From: CAZNER01 sp964572065 | Lineage (GTDB): Bacteria; Patescibacteriota; Dojkabacteria; JAHIVN01 | Direction of reading: 5' to 3' | DNA: 5,973 nucleotides | NCBI GenBank assembly: GCA_964572065.1 | Contig: CAZNER010000108.1 | Span: 1-5,973 of the forward strand | Shown here: piece after piece, positions 1-4,930 of the stretch | Layout: every line of letters starts with the position of its first letter | Numbering within the stretch: the first letter of the stretch is position 1 | The notes under the pieces: generated by a model | The model's database searches: none | Seen by the model: only the letters and a program-made list of their open reading frames with translations | What the model was told of the DNA's origin: nothing | Translations under genes and position numbers: made by a program

Positions 1-78
1 AAACATAGAAAATTATTAGTCGAGCATATGGGTATAATAGAAAAACACATAGAACAATTAGAGTTGATGAATAAATGA
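1..78 (+). CDS. C-terminal end of an unidentified protein (5' truncated)
   Basis: Frame 1 is open from the window edge to a TGA at 76-78, giving the last 25 residues of a protein. The visible tail is charged and amphipathic (for example IIEKHIEQLELMNK) and looks helical. There is no family signature, so the function cannot be named. Its stop shares an ATGA with the next gene, whose start is at 75. That is the same coupling seen repeatedly through the window and is the main reason to believe this is the end of a real gene. Where the gene begins is unknown. Confidence 0.6.
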   Translation, partial: KHRKLLVEHMGIIEKHIEQLELMNK

Positions 79-266
79 TAAAGGCTAAAATATTGTGTGA
101 TAAGTGTGAGAAGGAATACAACATTGAAATAGAAGAAGTATCAGATTTATTTGGAATCACATGCCCAAAGTGTAATAGCGATGAAACTTGGATAATGGAT
201 ATAGATGCTGGAATAACAACTAATGAGGATGTTGTATTAGGTAAAGGCGGATGCGGTCAAAGATAG
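75..266 (+). CDS. Small zinc-ribbon protein (63 aa)
   Basis: A 63-residue protein with two CxxC knuckles, C8-x2-C11 and C30-x2-C33, separated by an acidic stretch. This is the classic four-Cys zinc-ribbon arrangement. The remainder (residues 34-63) is short, acidic and then Gly-rich, ending in GKGGCGQR with an unpaired Cys at about position 61. Such ribbons usually mediate nucleic-acid or protein contacts; which applies here is not visible. The start at 75 overlaps the previous stop by 4 bases (ATGA). No strong Shine-Dalgarno precedes it, so translation is probably coupled. The next gene follows after 9 bases. The fold call is firm; the function is unknown. Confidence 0.8.
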   Translation: MIKAKILCDKCEKEYNIEIEEVSDLFGITCPKCNSDETWIMDIDAGITTNEDVVLGKGGCGQR

Positions 267-270
267 GAGG
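265..270 (+). promoter_or_regulatory. Strong Shine-Dalgarno site
   Basis: AGGAGG lies five bases before the ATG at 276 and begins inside the stop codon (TAG, 264-266) of the preceding zinc-ribbon gene. It is one of the best ribosome-binding sites in the window and fixes the start of the membrane HExxH protein. Confidence 0.85.
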
Positions 271-275
271 ATATA

Positions 276-806
276 ATGTTTCTTATATTATCAATTATAA
301 TAATATTATTAGTACTCATATGGCAATGGTTTGATAGTTTTTGTTATCATGAATATATGCATAGTCTAGAAGCATATAGACAAGGAGCTACGGATATAAA
401 GATATACCCAGATTTCAAAAATAAAACTTTCTATATGAGATATTATGGAGATGTTAAGAGTAAAAAACTTATTAGTCTAGCTGGTGGGTTCTATACGTTT
501 TTAACATTAATGCCAATAGCAATAATATGTATATTGTTAGGATATGTATATATGTATATACCAATAACTACTATAGCTATGGTGCAATTTAACTATAGTC
601 TATTAGAAATGAAATATATAAGAAATAAAGAGAAGTTACCTTTATGGAGCCACTTTAGAAGTAAGGATATAAGTAAAGGTAAAAGTCTAACATACTCAAA
701 GAATAGAATATATAAATTCTGGAGATACACTATATATCTATTAACATTAATAGTAATGAGTTTTATATGGTTGATATTAGTTAAGATAGGGTATGTAGTA
801 TTATGA
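276..806 (+). CDS. Integral membrane protein with HExxH zinc-metalloprotease motif
   Basis: A 176-residue membrane protein. A hydrophobic helix (about 2-20) runs directly into HEYMH at 25-29, which matches the HExxH zinc-binding and catalytic motif (H25, H29 ligands; E26 base). Further hydrophobic segments lie at about 65-94, 95-110 and 150-175, the second containing AGGFYTFL. A FN-x4-E motif (F105, N106, E111) could supply a third zinc ligand. HExxH at the end of the first transmembrane helix recalls M50-like intramembrane proteases and related small zincin families. However, the M50 NPxPxxDG signature is absent, so assignment to M50 is not secure. If active it would cut a membrane or membrane-proximal substrate. 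A short chance HExxH in an unrelated membrane protein is the alternative. The gene overlaps its successor by 4 bases. Confidence 0.65.
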   Translation: MFLILSIIIILLVLIWQWFDSFCYHEYMHSLEAYRQGATDIKIYPDFKNKTFYMRYYGDVKSKKLISLAGGFYTFLTLMPIAIICILLGYVYMYIPITTIAMVQFNYSLLEMKYIRNKEKLPLWSHFRSKDISKGKSLTYSKNRIYKFWRYTIYLLTLIVMSFIWLILVKIGYVVL

Positions 807-1027
807 TAAATGAATGTAACTTTAAGAATAAATGTGAGGATGGTTATCAATGTGTCTTAAGTATAAAGACAAATACAATAAAGGGTGGAGGCTTAATTCA
901 AGCCTTTGAATGTGTTGGAGAAGATAATTGTGTGTTATTTCAATTATATAAACAACATTATTTAAACTCACATTTTGATGAGTATGTAACTGATGACGAT
1001 AACGAGTGGATAGAGGAAGAGAAATGA
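803..1027 (+). CDS. Hypothetical acidic protein with five regularly spaced cysteines
   Basis: A 74-residue protein that I do not recognise. It has cysteines at 5, 11, 17, 37 and 43, so the spacings are x5, x5, x19 and x5. This regular spacing suggests metal or Fe-S binding, or disulfides, rather than a normal CxxC ribbon. The C-terminus (about 58-73) is strongly acidic, with DEYVTDDDNEWIEEE. The start shares ATGA with the stop of the membrane HExxH gene, and AGGGT at 788-792 is a fair ribosome-binding site. Its own stop overlaps the next start in the same way, so it is embedded in a coupled series. No signal peptide or membrane helix is visible. Confidence 0.65.
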   Translation: MINECNFKNKCEDGYQCVLSIKTNTIKGGGLIQAFECVGEDNCVLFQLYKQHYLNSHFDEYVTDDDNEWIEEEK

Positions 1028-1242
1028 AATGTATAAAATGTTTAAGTGAAGATGTAGATAACAATGCAGACGTAATATGTTGTGGTTATAGTTTTTGTAC
1101 GGAACATGCAATTGAATATATGAATAACCAAAATAAGAACTTCGATAAATTCGATAAAAAAATAAAACAACAAAATAAAAAATTGAGAGAGCAACATAAA
1201 CGTATGAAAGAGTTAACAACATCTATAAGAGATTTAGAATGA
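1024..1242 (+). CDS. Cys-rich N-terminus plus coiled-coil protein (72 aa)
   Basis: I choose the ATG at 1024 rather than an in-frame GTG at 1006. The ATG gives the 4-base ATGA overlap used throughout this region and is preceded at a good distance by GAGG (1013-1016). The product begins MKCIKC and has C3, C6, C19, C20 and C25 followed by H28, a likely single zinc-binding knuckle. From about residue 37 to the end it is Lys/Gln/Glu-rich with heptad-like spacing and should form a helix or coiled coil, suggesting dimerisation. The layout resembles small zinc-finger/coiled-coil adaptors, but no family is recognised. The stop overlaps the start of the phosphatase-fold gene by 4 bases, so the two are probably translated together. 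Confidence 0.7.
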   Translation: MKCIKCLSEDVDNNADVICCGYSFCTEHAIEYMNNQNKNFDKFDKKIKQQNKKLREQHKRMKELTTSIRDLE

Positions 1243-2111
1243 TATTAATATTAGCAGATAGTTTAAGATTTGATTTTGCTACCAAATATCTCAAAGGAAT
1301 ATTTCCTGAAGAGACATGGAGTAGCTTTGATGCGGTAGAAACATTTACTGCACCTGTATTAGCAAGTGTATTTACGGGGCAACCCCCATCTGTAACTGGA
1401 ATGACAGGACAAGGTTTAATAAATGCATTTACCAAAGAGCTTCCCAAGGAAGCCTGTGAAGATGTTCTATTTGACCATTTTGATAGAAGTGTCACTATTA
1501 GTAGGCTTATTGGCAATGGACCCAAGTGGAGACCTCCTTCTAGAAGGGACAAGTTTACTTTTTTACCACCTATTAATTGGAACGCTGTATCTAATAACGA
1601 TGATGATGTGCTTGAGTACGTCGGAAGAAAATGGTCAGCAGTAACTGATGATTGGTGGGATTTTGTATTTTATCATTGTTGGTTAACACATGGACCTTGG
1701 GGTATAGATTGTTATGGACCAAAGGAATTACCATGTGTAGTTAATTGTGATAGATTAATGAAGAGACAAACAATAGAAGAGAATCACGCTTGGTATAAAT
1801 TAGGTATAGATGATTTTACTAGTAGATTAAGAGGTCTTAAGAATATTTGTGATAACAAGGAAGTAATAATAATCTTTGGTGACCACGGAGAAGATTTAGG
1901 AGAAGGTGGTGGTGGAGGACACTACGCTGGATCAGATTTAGAAGAATTAAGAAAAGTTCCTATATGGATAAATAGGAAAGTGGATATGCCAAAGGATATA
2001 AGTCATTTGACTTTAAAGAAATTCGTATTAGATATGTACGAGAAATTTGAGAAGAATAATGAGGAATATCAAAAATGGAAGAAAGAAAAAACTACAATGG
2101 AAGATGTCTAA
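1239..2111 (+). CDS. Alkaline-phosphatase/sulfatase-superfamily hydrolase or transferase, Thr nucleophile
   Basis: A 290-residue soluble protein with the ordered motifs of the alkaline phosphatase superfamily. MILILADSLRFD at the N-terminus provides metal ligand D7. TAPVLASVFTGQPPSVTG (37-54) matches the nucleophile loop, with T37 where sulfatases carry the formylglycine Cys; the usual Arg of CxPxR is Leu. THGP at 150-153 is a substrate-side His loop. GDHGEDLGE (214-222) supplies D215 and H216, and H228 follows 12 residues later as in phosphoethanolamine transferases such as EptA. LEELRKVPIWI (234-244) is the conserved strand after the active site. A Thr nucleophile points to phosphate monoester/diester chemistry rather than true sulfate ester hydrolysis. 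Unlike EptA or LtaS there is no membrane domain, and 290 residues is short for the fold. The gene is visibly richer in G+C over roughly 1340-1740 than its neighbours. Substrate unknown. Confidence 0.85.
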   Translation: MILILADSLRFDFATKYLKGIFPEETWSSFDAVETFTAPVLASVFTGQPPSVTGMTGQGLINAFTKELPKEACEDVLFDHFDRSVTISRLIGNGPKWRPPSRRDKFTFLPPINWNAVSNNDDDVLEYVGRKWSAVTDDWWDFVFYHCWLTHGPWGIDCYGPKELPCVVNCDRLMKRQTIEENHAWYKLGIDDFTSRLRGLKNICDNKEVIIIFGDHGEDLGEGGGGGHYAGSDLEELRKVPIWINRKVDMPKDISHLTLKKFVLDMYEKFEKNNEEYQKWKKEKTTMEDV

Positions 2112-2209
2112 TTTGTGGAAAGAGAATAAATCACCATCATAGATTTTGTGATAAACATTATTATCTTCAAAAATTTGCTGGAAGTTTATTGAATAAATAT
2201 CGATTATAA
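2075..2209 (+). CDS. 44-residue Cys/His zinc-finger microprotein
   Basis: This short frame overlaps the last 37 bases of the phosphatase-fold gene, in a different frame. Its stop TAA (2207-2209) shares its last A with the ATG of the following amidoligase gene. The product has C11-x2-C14, then C25-x2-H28, so it is a plausible single zinc finger, with three consecutive His at 20-22 between the two pairs. A basic, helical tail ends ...LNKYRL. GAGG at 2061-2064 lies ten bases before the ATG. Support comes from the exact stop/start junction, the paired ligands and the fact that it fills the otherwise empty 97 bases to the next gene. The function is unknown; it could bind nucleic acid or serve as substrate or partner of the amidoligase. 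The latter is inference from position only. Confidence 0.75.
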   Translation: MEERKNYNGRCLICGKRINHHHRFCDKHYYLQKFAGSLLNKYRL

Positions 2210-2844
2210 TGAACGAAATTAGAGAAATAGGAATAGAAAAAGAACTGTTCTTAAATGATATAAAGACAGATACACTTAAGGAACCTAAATTATATGGCTT
2301 TCCATATGATGAAATGGGTTTCTTAGTAGAGATAAGAAGTTTACCTAGTGATAGACTTTATCCAGTATTGACTACATTAGCTCAAGAAGAATGGCAATAC
2401 AAACTAAGAGCCAATAAATTTGATATGGAATTACATGATTGGTCATTCGCTTATGGAGATAAGTCTTGGATAGATGATATAGCTGAGAGATATAAAATAT
2501 ATAGTTTTGAGGATTTAACTCAGAATATTTACTCTAAAGATAAGAAAGTAGAATCTCATCATTTAGGTATATTTCCAGAAGGAGAAACATGTTATAAATT
2601 AACATCAGGAATGCATGTACATTTTTCATCAAGAGACTCAAAGACTGGTAAGGTAATAGATTTACCAATAGAGAAAATAGTTGAGAAGATGGATGAATTA
2701 TTTGAGAACGAAATCCTAGAATCCCAAAGAATAAAAGGTGAATGGGAACCTAAGATACATGGGTTTGAATATAGAAGTTTACCATGCAACATTAATGTTT
2801 TAAAAGTTTTAAAAGAAGCCTTTAAGATACTAAGAAGTGTGTAA
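2209..2844 (+). CDS. Phage-type amidoligase (COOH-NH2 ligase type 2-like)
   Basis: A 211-residue protein with motifs of the glutamine-synthetase-fold amidoligases first described in phages such as phiEco32. GIEKE at 8-12 is the N-terminal GxExE strand (E10, E12, likely Mg/ATP ligands). D34-x2-G37 followed by EIRSLPS at 41-47 matches the D..G..E.R..P motif. SGMHVHF at 133-139 is the HxH strand, and GFEYRSLP at 185-192 is the ExR motif near the end. Members are proposed to form an amide or isopeptide bond between a carboxylate and an amine at the cost of ATP. At 211 residues it is compact for the family. The partner genes that often accompany phage versions (ATP-grasp ligase, glutamine amidotransferase) are absent here. 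It overlaps the zinc-finger microprotein gene by one base. The substrate is unknown. Assignment to family is from motif recall and would need a profile search. Confidence 0.75.
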   Translation: MNEIREIGIEKELFLNDIKTDTLKEPKLYGFPYDEMGFLVEIRSLPSDRLYPVLTTLAQEEWQYKLRANKFDMELHDWSFAYGDKSWIDDIAERYKIYSFEDLTQNIYSKDKKVESHHLGIFPEGETCYKLTSGMHVHFSSRDSKTGKVIDLPIEKIVEKMDELFENEILESQRIKGEWEPKIHGFEYRSLPCNINVLKVLKEAFKILRSV

Positions 2845-2871
2845 ATATGTTTGTAAGATGTAATAACAAAA

Positions 2872-2877
2872 GAAGGT
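2872..2877 (+). promoter_or_regulatory. Shine-Dalgarno site of the cold-shock gene
   Basis: GAAGGT lies seven bases before the ATG at 2885. The 40-base gap it sits in (2845-2884) is one of the few real breaks in the gene chain, so the cold-shock gene can be translated independently of the amidoligase gene. Confidence 0.65.
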
Positions 2878-2884
2878 AATAATT

Positions 2885-3076
2885 ATGAAAGGAAAAGTAA
2901 AATGGTTTAACTCTCGTAAAGGCTTCGGATTTATAGTTGGTGAAGACGGAAAAGATATCTTTGTTCATAAAAATGATATAGAAGATAATATATTTCTAAA
3001 TGATGATGATCAGGTTGAATATACAACAGAAGATACCGATAAAGGTCCAAAAGCAACTAATGTTAAGAAAATTTAA
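2885..3076 (+). CDS. Cold-shock domain protein (CspA family)
   Basis: A 63-residue single cold-shock (OB-fold) domain. MKGKVKWFN at 1-9 is the diagnostic first strand. RNP1 is KGFGFI at 12-17 and RNP2 is IFVHK at 25-29, carrying the aromatic and His residues that stack on single-stranded RNA or DNA. The C-terminal part (EYTTEDTDKGPKATNV) matches the usual V-x-F...KGPQAxNV strand. Length is slightly below the typical 65-70. The protein should act as a cytoplasmic nucleic-acid chaperone, and mobile elements commonly carry such copies. It has its own ribosome-binding site, and 27 bases separate it from the following Arg/Gly-rich protein. Because the domain is rare in hyperthermophiles, it argues for a mesophilic or moderately thermophilic host. 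Confidence 0.95.
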   Translation: MKGKVKWFNSRKGFGFIVGEDGKDIFVHKNDIEDNIFLNDDDQVEYTTEDTDKGPKATNVKKI

Positions 3077-3089
3077 TATCAAAGATAAT

Positions 3090-3098
3090 AGGAGTGAT
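3090..3098 (+). promoter_or_regulatory. Shine-Dalgarno site of the Arg/Gly zinc-binding gene
   Basis: AGGAGTGAT, close to the extended anti-16S complement, ends five bases before the ATG at 3104. It lies in a 27-base intergenic gap and confirms the start. Confidence 0.75.
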
Positions 3099-3103
3099 AT
3101 AGA

Positions 3104-3304
3104 ATGAGACCAAGAAGAGGACAAAGAAGGTTTGTAGCTCCAGGTAGAGGAGGAAATAGAAATCCTCAAGGGGATAAACCTGGTAGTGGACCAGGTGGAA
3201 ATTGTAAATGCCCATCATGTGGTTACACTATGGCTCATACATGGGCTGAACCTTGTAATACAAAATCTTGTCCAAAATGTGGAGCAAAAATGACGAGGGC
3301 TTAA
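3104..3304 (+). CDS. Arg/Gly-rich tail fused to a six-Cys metal-binding domain
   Basis: A 66-residue protein in two parts. Residues 1-33 are basic and Arg/Gly/Pro-rich, like RGG-type RNA-binding tails. Residues 34-66 form a compact metal-binding module: C34-x-C36-x2-C39, H45, C51 and C56-x2-C59, ending GAKMTR. The order GPGGNCxCPxCGY ... PCxxxxCPKCGxxM matches a small-protein family I recall from archaeal and anaerobe genomes with no settled function; zinc or a small Fe-S site are both possible. The RG tail plus its position right after a cold-shock protein suggests a nucleic-acid role (inference). A 9-bp hairpin covers the last codons and the stop. Confidence 0.8.
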   Translation: MRPRRGQRRFVAPGRGGNRNPQGDKPGSGPGGNCKCPSCGYTMAHTWAEPCNTKSCPKCGAKMTRA

Positions 3305-3314
3305 ACTCTCGTCA
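3291..3314 (+). other. RNA hairpin spanning a stop codon
   Basis: TGACGAGGG (3291-3299) pairs with CTCTCGTCA (3306-3314) to give nine pairs including one G-U, with loop CTTAAA. The stop codon TAA (3302-3304) lies in the loop. The stem is strikingly G+C-rich for this DNA. No T-run follows, so it is not a standard intrinsic terminator. It may be a processing, stability or attenuation element between the Arg/Gly gene and the membrane-protein gene at 3345. Confidence 0.6.
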
Positions 3315-3344
3315 ACTCTCTAATGTAATATATATGAAAAATAA

Positions 3345-3827
3345 ATGCCATTATTTGATAGAGTAAAGGCTAAAAGAAAAGCTAGAAAAGAGGAATTACT
3401 CCAAGATATAGAAAGGTTAGATAAAATAAGAGAAAATAAACAAAAACAGAGAATTAAAACTTTAGAAAAAACTGCAACTATTGCTAAGAATTTACCTGAT
3501 AAAACTATAAATAGAAATTTAAATATTGGAACTGGAATATGCCCAATATTTCAAAAATCAATTGAATTAGAAACTAAAGAAACTGGTCCAGAATATGAAC
3601 CTTTTGGTTGGCCTAAAGGTACAGTAAGAGGAATTCTAACTTTTTGGGTTGTAATTGGATTTTTTTTATTAACTGCTGTTATATTAATTAAGATACCTTT
3701 AACACCAATACAAGTACTTAGAATGTGGGAAGTACTTGCAATAGTCTTTGGTTTAGTAGTAGGATCATATTTCTATTCAAGAATGAAAATGGGTAGTGGA
3801 GGATTATTTGGTGGTAGATTCCTTTGA
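3345..3827 (+). CDS. Two-helix membrane protein with basic coiled-coil N-terminus
   Basis: A 160-residue protein. Residues 7-48 are densely charged (Lys/Arg/Glu) and probably coiled coil. A linker at 49-90 contains one Cys (66). GWPKGTVRG at 88-96 leads into transmembrane helix 1 (about 96-117), a short loop with Pro residues, and helix 2 (about 128-145), which ends SYFYSRM before a Gly-rich tail. The GTVRxxLT-helix-IP-loop-helix-GxYFxSR layout resembles a family of small phage and prokaryotic membrane proteins I have seen without known function. A holin or envelope role is possible but unproven. An in-frame TAA at 3342-3344 directly precedes the ATG, fixing the start; no clear ribosome-binding site is present. 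Its stop overlaps the next gene's TTG. Confidence 0.7.
   Translation: MPLFDRVKAKRKARKEELLQDIERLDKIRENKQKQRIKTLEKTATIAKNLPDKTINRNLNIGTGICPIFQKSIELETKETGPEYEPFGWPKGTVRGILTFWVVIGFFLLTAVILIKIPLTPIQVLRMWEVLAIVFGLVVGSYFYSRMKMGSGGLFGGRFL
3810..3815 (+). promoter_or_regulatory. Shine-Dalgarno site supporting a TTG start
   Basis: GGTGGT lies eight bases before TTG at 3824. Together with the TTGA stop/start overlap it supports use of the unusual start codon. Confidence 0.5.
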
Positions 3828-4009
3828 GTATAGAAGAAAGATCAGTTAGATACGAATTGGATGTTGTTGGATCAATATGTCCAAAATGTGGTTACAAATA
3901 TATAAGAAATTTCTTCTATATATGTGATAATTATATAGTTGGATATTTAATATCATGTGAGAATTGTGGATTTTTTAAGGAAAAAATAAATGAGGAAAGT
4001 AAAGAATGA
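3824..4009 (+). CDS. Zinc-ribbon protein with TTG start (61 aa)
   Basis: A 61-residue protein with knuckles C19-x2-C22 (CPKCGY) and C45-x2-C48 (CENCGF), a textbook four-Cys zinc ribbon; a fifth Cys is at 34. The segment between the knuckles is hydrophobic and aromatic, and the ends are charged. I accept the TTG at 3824 because it gives a TTGA overlap with the preceding stop and GGTGGT sits at good distance. A later ATG is not available before the first knuckle. This is the only non-ATG start I accept in the window. The stop shares ATGA with the next gene. The fold is clear; the role (transcription, RNA or protein contact) is not. Confidence 0.8.
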   Translation: MSIEERSVRYELDVVGSICPKCGYKYIRNFFYICDNYIVGYLISCENCGFFKEKINEESKE

Positions 4010-4143
4010 TTACCTTAATATATGGTTTAATTTGTCTTCTTAGTGGAGACATATCAGTTGATTATAATATACTAATAGCTACTGTAGTCTTAGATGTAGC
4101 TTGGGGTATCTTAGCATATCTTGGTAAATTTAAGAAGAAATAA
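4006..4143 (+). CDS. 45-residue membrane peptide
   Basis: This frame starts in the ATGA that ends the zinc-ribbon gene, and its TAA (4141-4143) shares an A with the next ATG, so both ends lock to neighbours. GAGG at 3992-3995 is a fair ribosome-binding site. The product begins with a short hydrophobic segment (2-13), has a small polar break with two Asp (SGDISVD), then a second hydrophobic helix at about 22-40, and ends in a basic cluster GKFKKK. That gives one full and perhaps one partial membrane segment with the positive tail inside the cell. I see no family signature. Small holin-like or regulatory membrane peptides have this shape, but that is only a possibility. Confidence 0.7.
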   Translation: MITLIYGLICLLSGDISVDYNILIATVVLDVAWGILAYLGKFKKK

Positions 4144-4364
4144 TGCCAGAAAGAACTAAAAGGAAAAAGAAATTTGATTGGTTCACATTAAAAAAGAAAT
4201 GCCCTAAATGTAATTCTATAGAAATAGAAAACATTAATAAATTTAAAAGAGTATGGAAACAAAGGGCTAATGGTAAATGGGAATTAAAGGAAATACAAAT
4301 GAAGAAATGTAAAAAGTGTAATCATACTTGGTGGGACAAAGGAGGAAATATATGGACGAATTAG
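4143..4364 (+). CDS. Basic zinc-ribbon protein (73 aa)
   Basis: A 73-residue, strongly basic protein. After a Lys/Arg-rich start (residues 3-19) come C20-x2-C23 (CPKCNS) and C56-x2-C59 (CKKCNHTWW), framing a 32-residue insert rich in Lys, Trp and Asn. The CKKCNHTW ending is typical of ribbons found in TFIIS/RNA-polymerase-associated and transposon-like proteins, and the charge favours nucleic-acid binding. The start overlaps the previous stop by one base (TAATG). The 3' end overlaps the next gene by 13 bases, and that gene's ribosome-binding site lies within this coding sequence. The family is not identified further. Confidence 0.8.
   Translation: MPERTKRKKKFDWFTLKKKCPKCNSIEIENINKFKRVWKQRANGKWELKEIQMKKCKKCNHTWWDKGGNIWTN
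4341..4345 (+). promoter_or_regulatory. Shine-Dalgarno site that decides a start
   Basis: GGAGG sits six bases before the ATG at 4352 and lies inside the preceding zinc-ribbon gene. It makes 4352 the preferred start over an upstream in-frame TTG at 4328. Confidence 0.8.
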
Positions 4365-4534
4365 AAATTGAGAGACATATACTAAGAGCTATACATGAAT
4401 TGGAATTAATACAAAGTGAATATGAATATAAAAAGGATATTGATAATCAAGATAGAATGAGTAATATAGTAGAATTACTATTAGAATGGTATCCTAATGT
4501 TAAAGAAGAATTACAGAAAGAAACATGGAAATAA
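4352..4534 (+). CDS. Small helical hypothetical protein (60 aa)
   Basis: Starting from the ATG at 4352, chosen because of the well-placed GGAGG, the product is 60 residues. It is acidic and amphipathic and seems all-helical: residues 1-22 (MDELEIERHILRAIHELELI) and about 28-50 look like two helices, followed by a charged tail ending KETWK. There are no Cys, no membrane segment and no recognised motif. It overlaps the zinc-ribbon gene by 13 bases and the MazG-like gene by 10, so its translation is linked to both. It could be a partner of the MazG-like protein, but only position suggests this. Confidence 0.65.
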   Translation: MDELEIERHILRAIHELELIQSEYEYKKDIDNQDRMSNIVELLLEWYPNVKEELQKETWK

Positions 4535-4815
4535 ATGAATTATCAAAAAAGAGTCATAAGATAGCTAAAGACAAAGGTTTCTGGGATGATAATAGAAATA
4601 TATCAGAATGTCTTATGCTTATAGTTACAGAATTAGCTGAAGCTTGTGAAGCCGATAGACACGGTGATACAGAGAATTTCAAAGAAGAGATAGCTGATAG
4701 CTATATAAGATTAGGAGATTTATGTGGTTATCTTGAATTGGATATTGAAAAAGAAATCAAAAGAAAGATGAAGATAAATGAAGGGAGACCATATAAACAT
4801 GGTAAAAATTACTAA
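4525..4815 (+). CDS. MazG-like nucleotide pyrophosphohydrolase
   Basis: A 96-residue protein with the all-alpha NTP pyrophosphatase pattern. KGFWDD at 17-22 is typical of small MazG-like proteins. The metal-binding motif is E36-x2-E39 (TELAEA), followed at the usual distance by E55-x2-D58 (EEIADS), with four acidic ligands all present. Family members hydrolyse NTPs or dNTPs, sometimes modified or damaged ones, to the monophosphate and pyrophosphate using Mg. Viruses use them for nucleotide-pool cleaning or to lower alarmone levels; which applies here is unknown. Length fits single-domain versions. It overlaps the preceding gene by 10 bases and the following microprotein gene by 17. Confidence 0.9.
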   Translation: MEINELSKKSHKIAKDKGFWDDNRNISECLMLIVTELAEACEADRHGDTENFKEEIADSYIRLGDLCGYLELDIEKEIKRKMKINEGRPYKHGKNY

Positions 4816-4930
4816 GAGACAAATAATAGCAATAACAATTACAATAATCACTTTATTACTTATAACCTTTTTAGCTAGTGGAGAACCTGAGATGACAGGA
4901 TGGGGTTACGGTTATGGATACGGATACTAA
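4799..4930 (+). CDS. 43-residue membrane peptide with Gly-Tyr repeat tail
   Basis: This frame begins inside the end of the MazG-like gene (17-base overlap) with GGGAG at 4783-4787. Residues 2-7 are basic (VKITKR), 9-26 form one hydrophobic helix rich in Ile, Thr and Leu, then SGEPEMTGW leads to a tail of four Gly-Tyr dipeptides (36-43) at the very C-terminus. The N-terminal half could be an uncleaved anchor or a signal peptide; if the latter, a peptide of about 17 residues with a GYGYGYGY end would be exported. GY-rich tails occur in secreted antimicrobial and adhesive peptides, but nothing here proves such a role. It overlaps the next gene by 17 bases, and that start lies within the repeat. 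Confidence 0.65.
   Translation: MVKITKRQIIAITITIITLLLITFLASGEPEMTGWGYGYGYGY
4904..4927 (+). repeat. Four-unit GGNTAY tandem repeat
   Basis: Four consecutive six-base units (GGT TAC, GGT TAT, GGA TAC, GGA TAC) encode the Gly-Tyr tail. The second and third units create the ATG (4914-4916) of the next gene in another frame, so this short repeat is read in two frames. Confidence 0.85.

Noticed and set aside
1006..1026. GTG at 1006 as start of the coiled-coil protein
   Set aside because: The ATG at 1024 has a spaced GAGG and the ATGA overlap typical of neighbouring genes; the extension adds only MDRGRE.
593..1222. Several minus-strand open frames of 80-85 codons
   Set aside because: They lie opposite well-supported + strand genes, are rich in Ile/Leu/Tyr/His as expected for antisense of AT-rich coding DNA, and have no ribosome-binding sites or motifs.
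1223..1552. 109-codon minus-strand frame
   Set aside because: It is antisense to the nucleophile-loop region of the phosphatase-fold gene, whose motifs are unmistakable on the + strand.
1423..1644. 73-codon + strand frame inside the phosphatase-fold gene
   Set aside because: Alternative frame fully nested in a gene with clear family motifs; no motif or ribosome-binding support of its own.
2847..2879. 10-codon frame between amidoligase and cold-shock genes, a possible leader peptide
   Set aside because: No ribosome-binding site and no attenuator structure seen; its stop merely overlaps the cold-shock gene's ribosome-binding site.
3328..3335. TATATAT-like stretch as an archaeal TATA box for the gene at 3345
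   Set aside because: It is only about 14 bases from the start codon, too close for a TATA box about 26 bases before a transcript start, and such sequence is common by chance in this DNA.
3660..3667. Run of eight T as a transcription terminator
   Set aside because: It lies inside the first transmembrane helix codons of the 160-residue membrane protein and no stem precedes it.
4328..4351. TTG at 4328 as start of the 60-residue helical protein
   Set aside because: GGAGG six bases before ATG 4352 decides for the shorter product.
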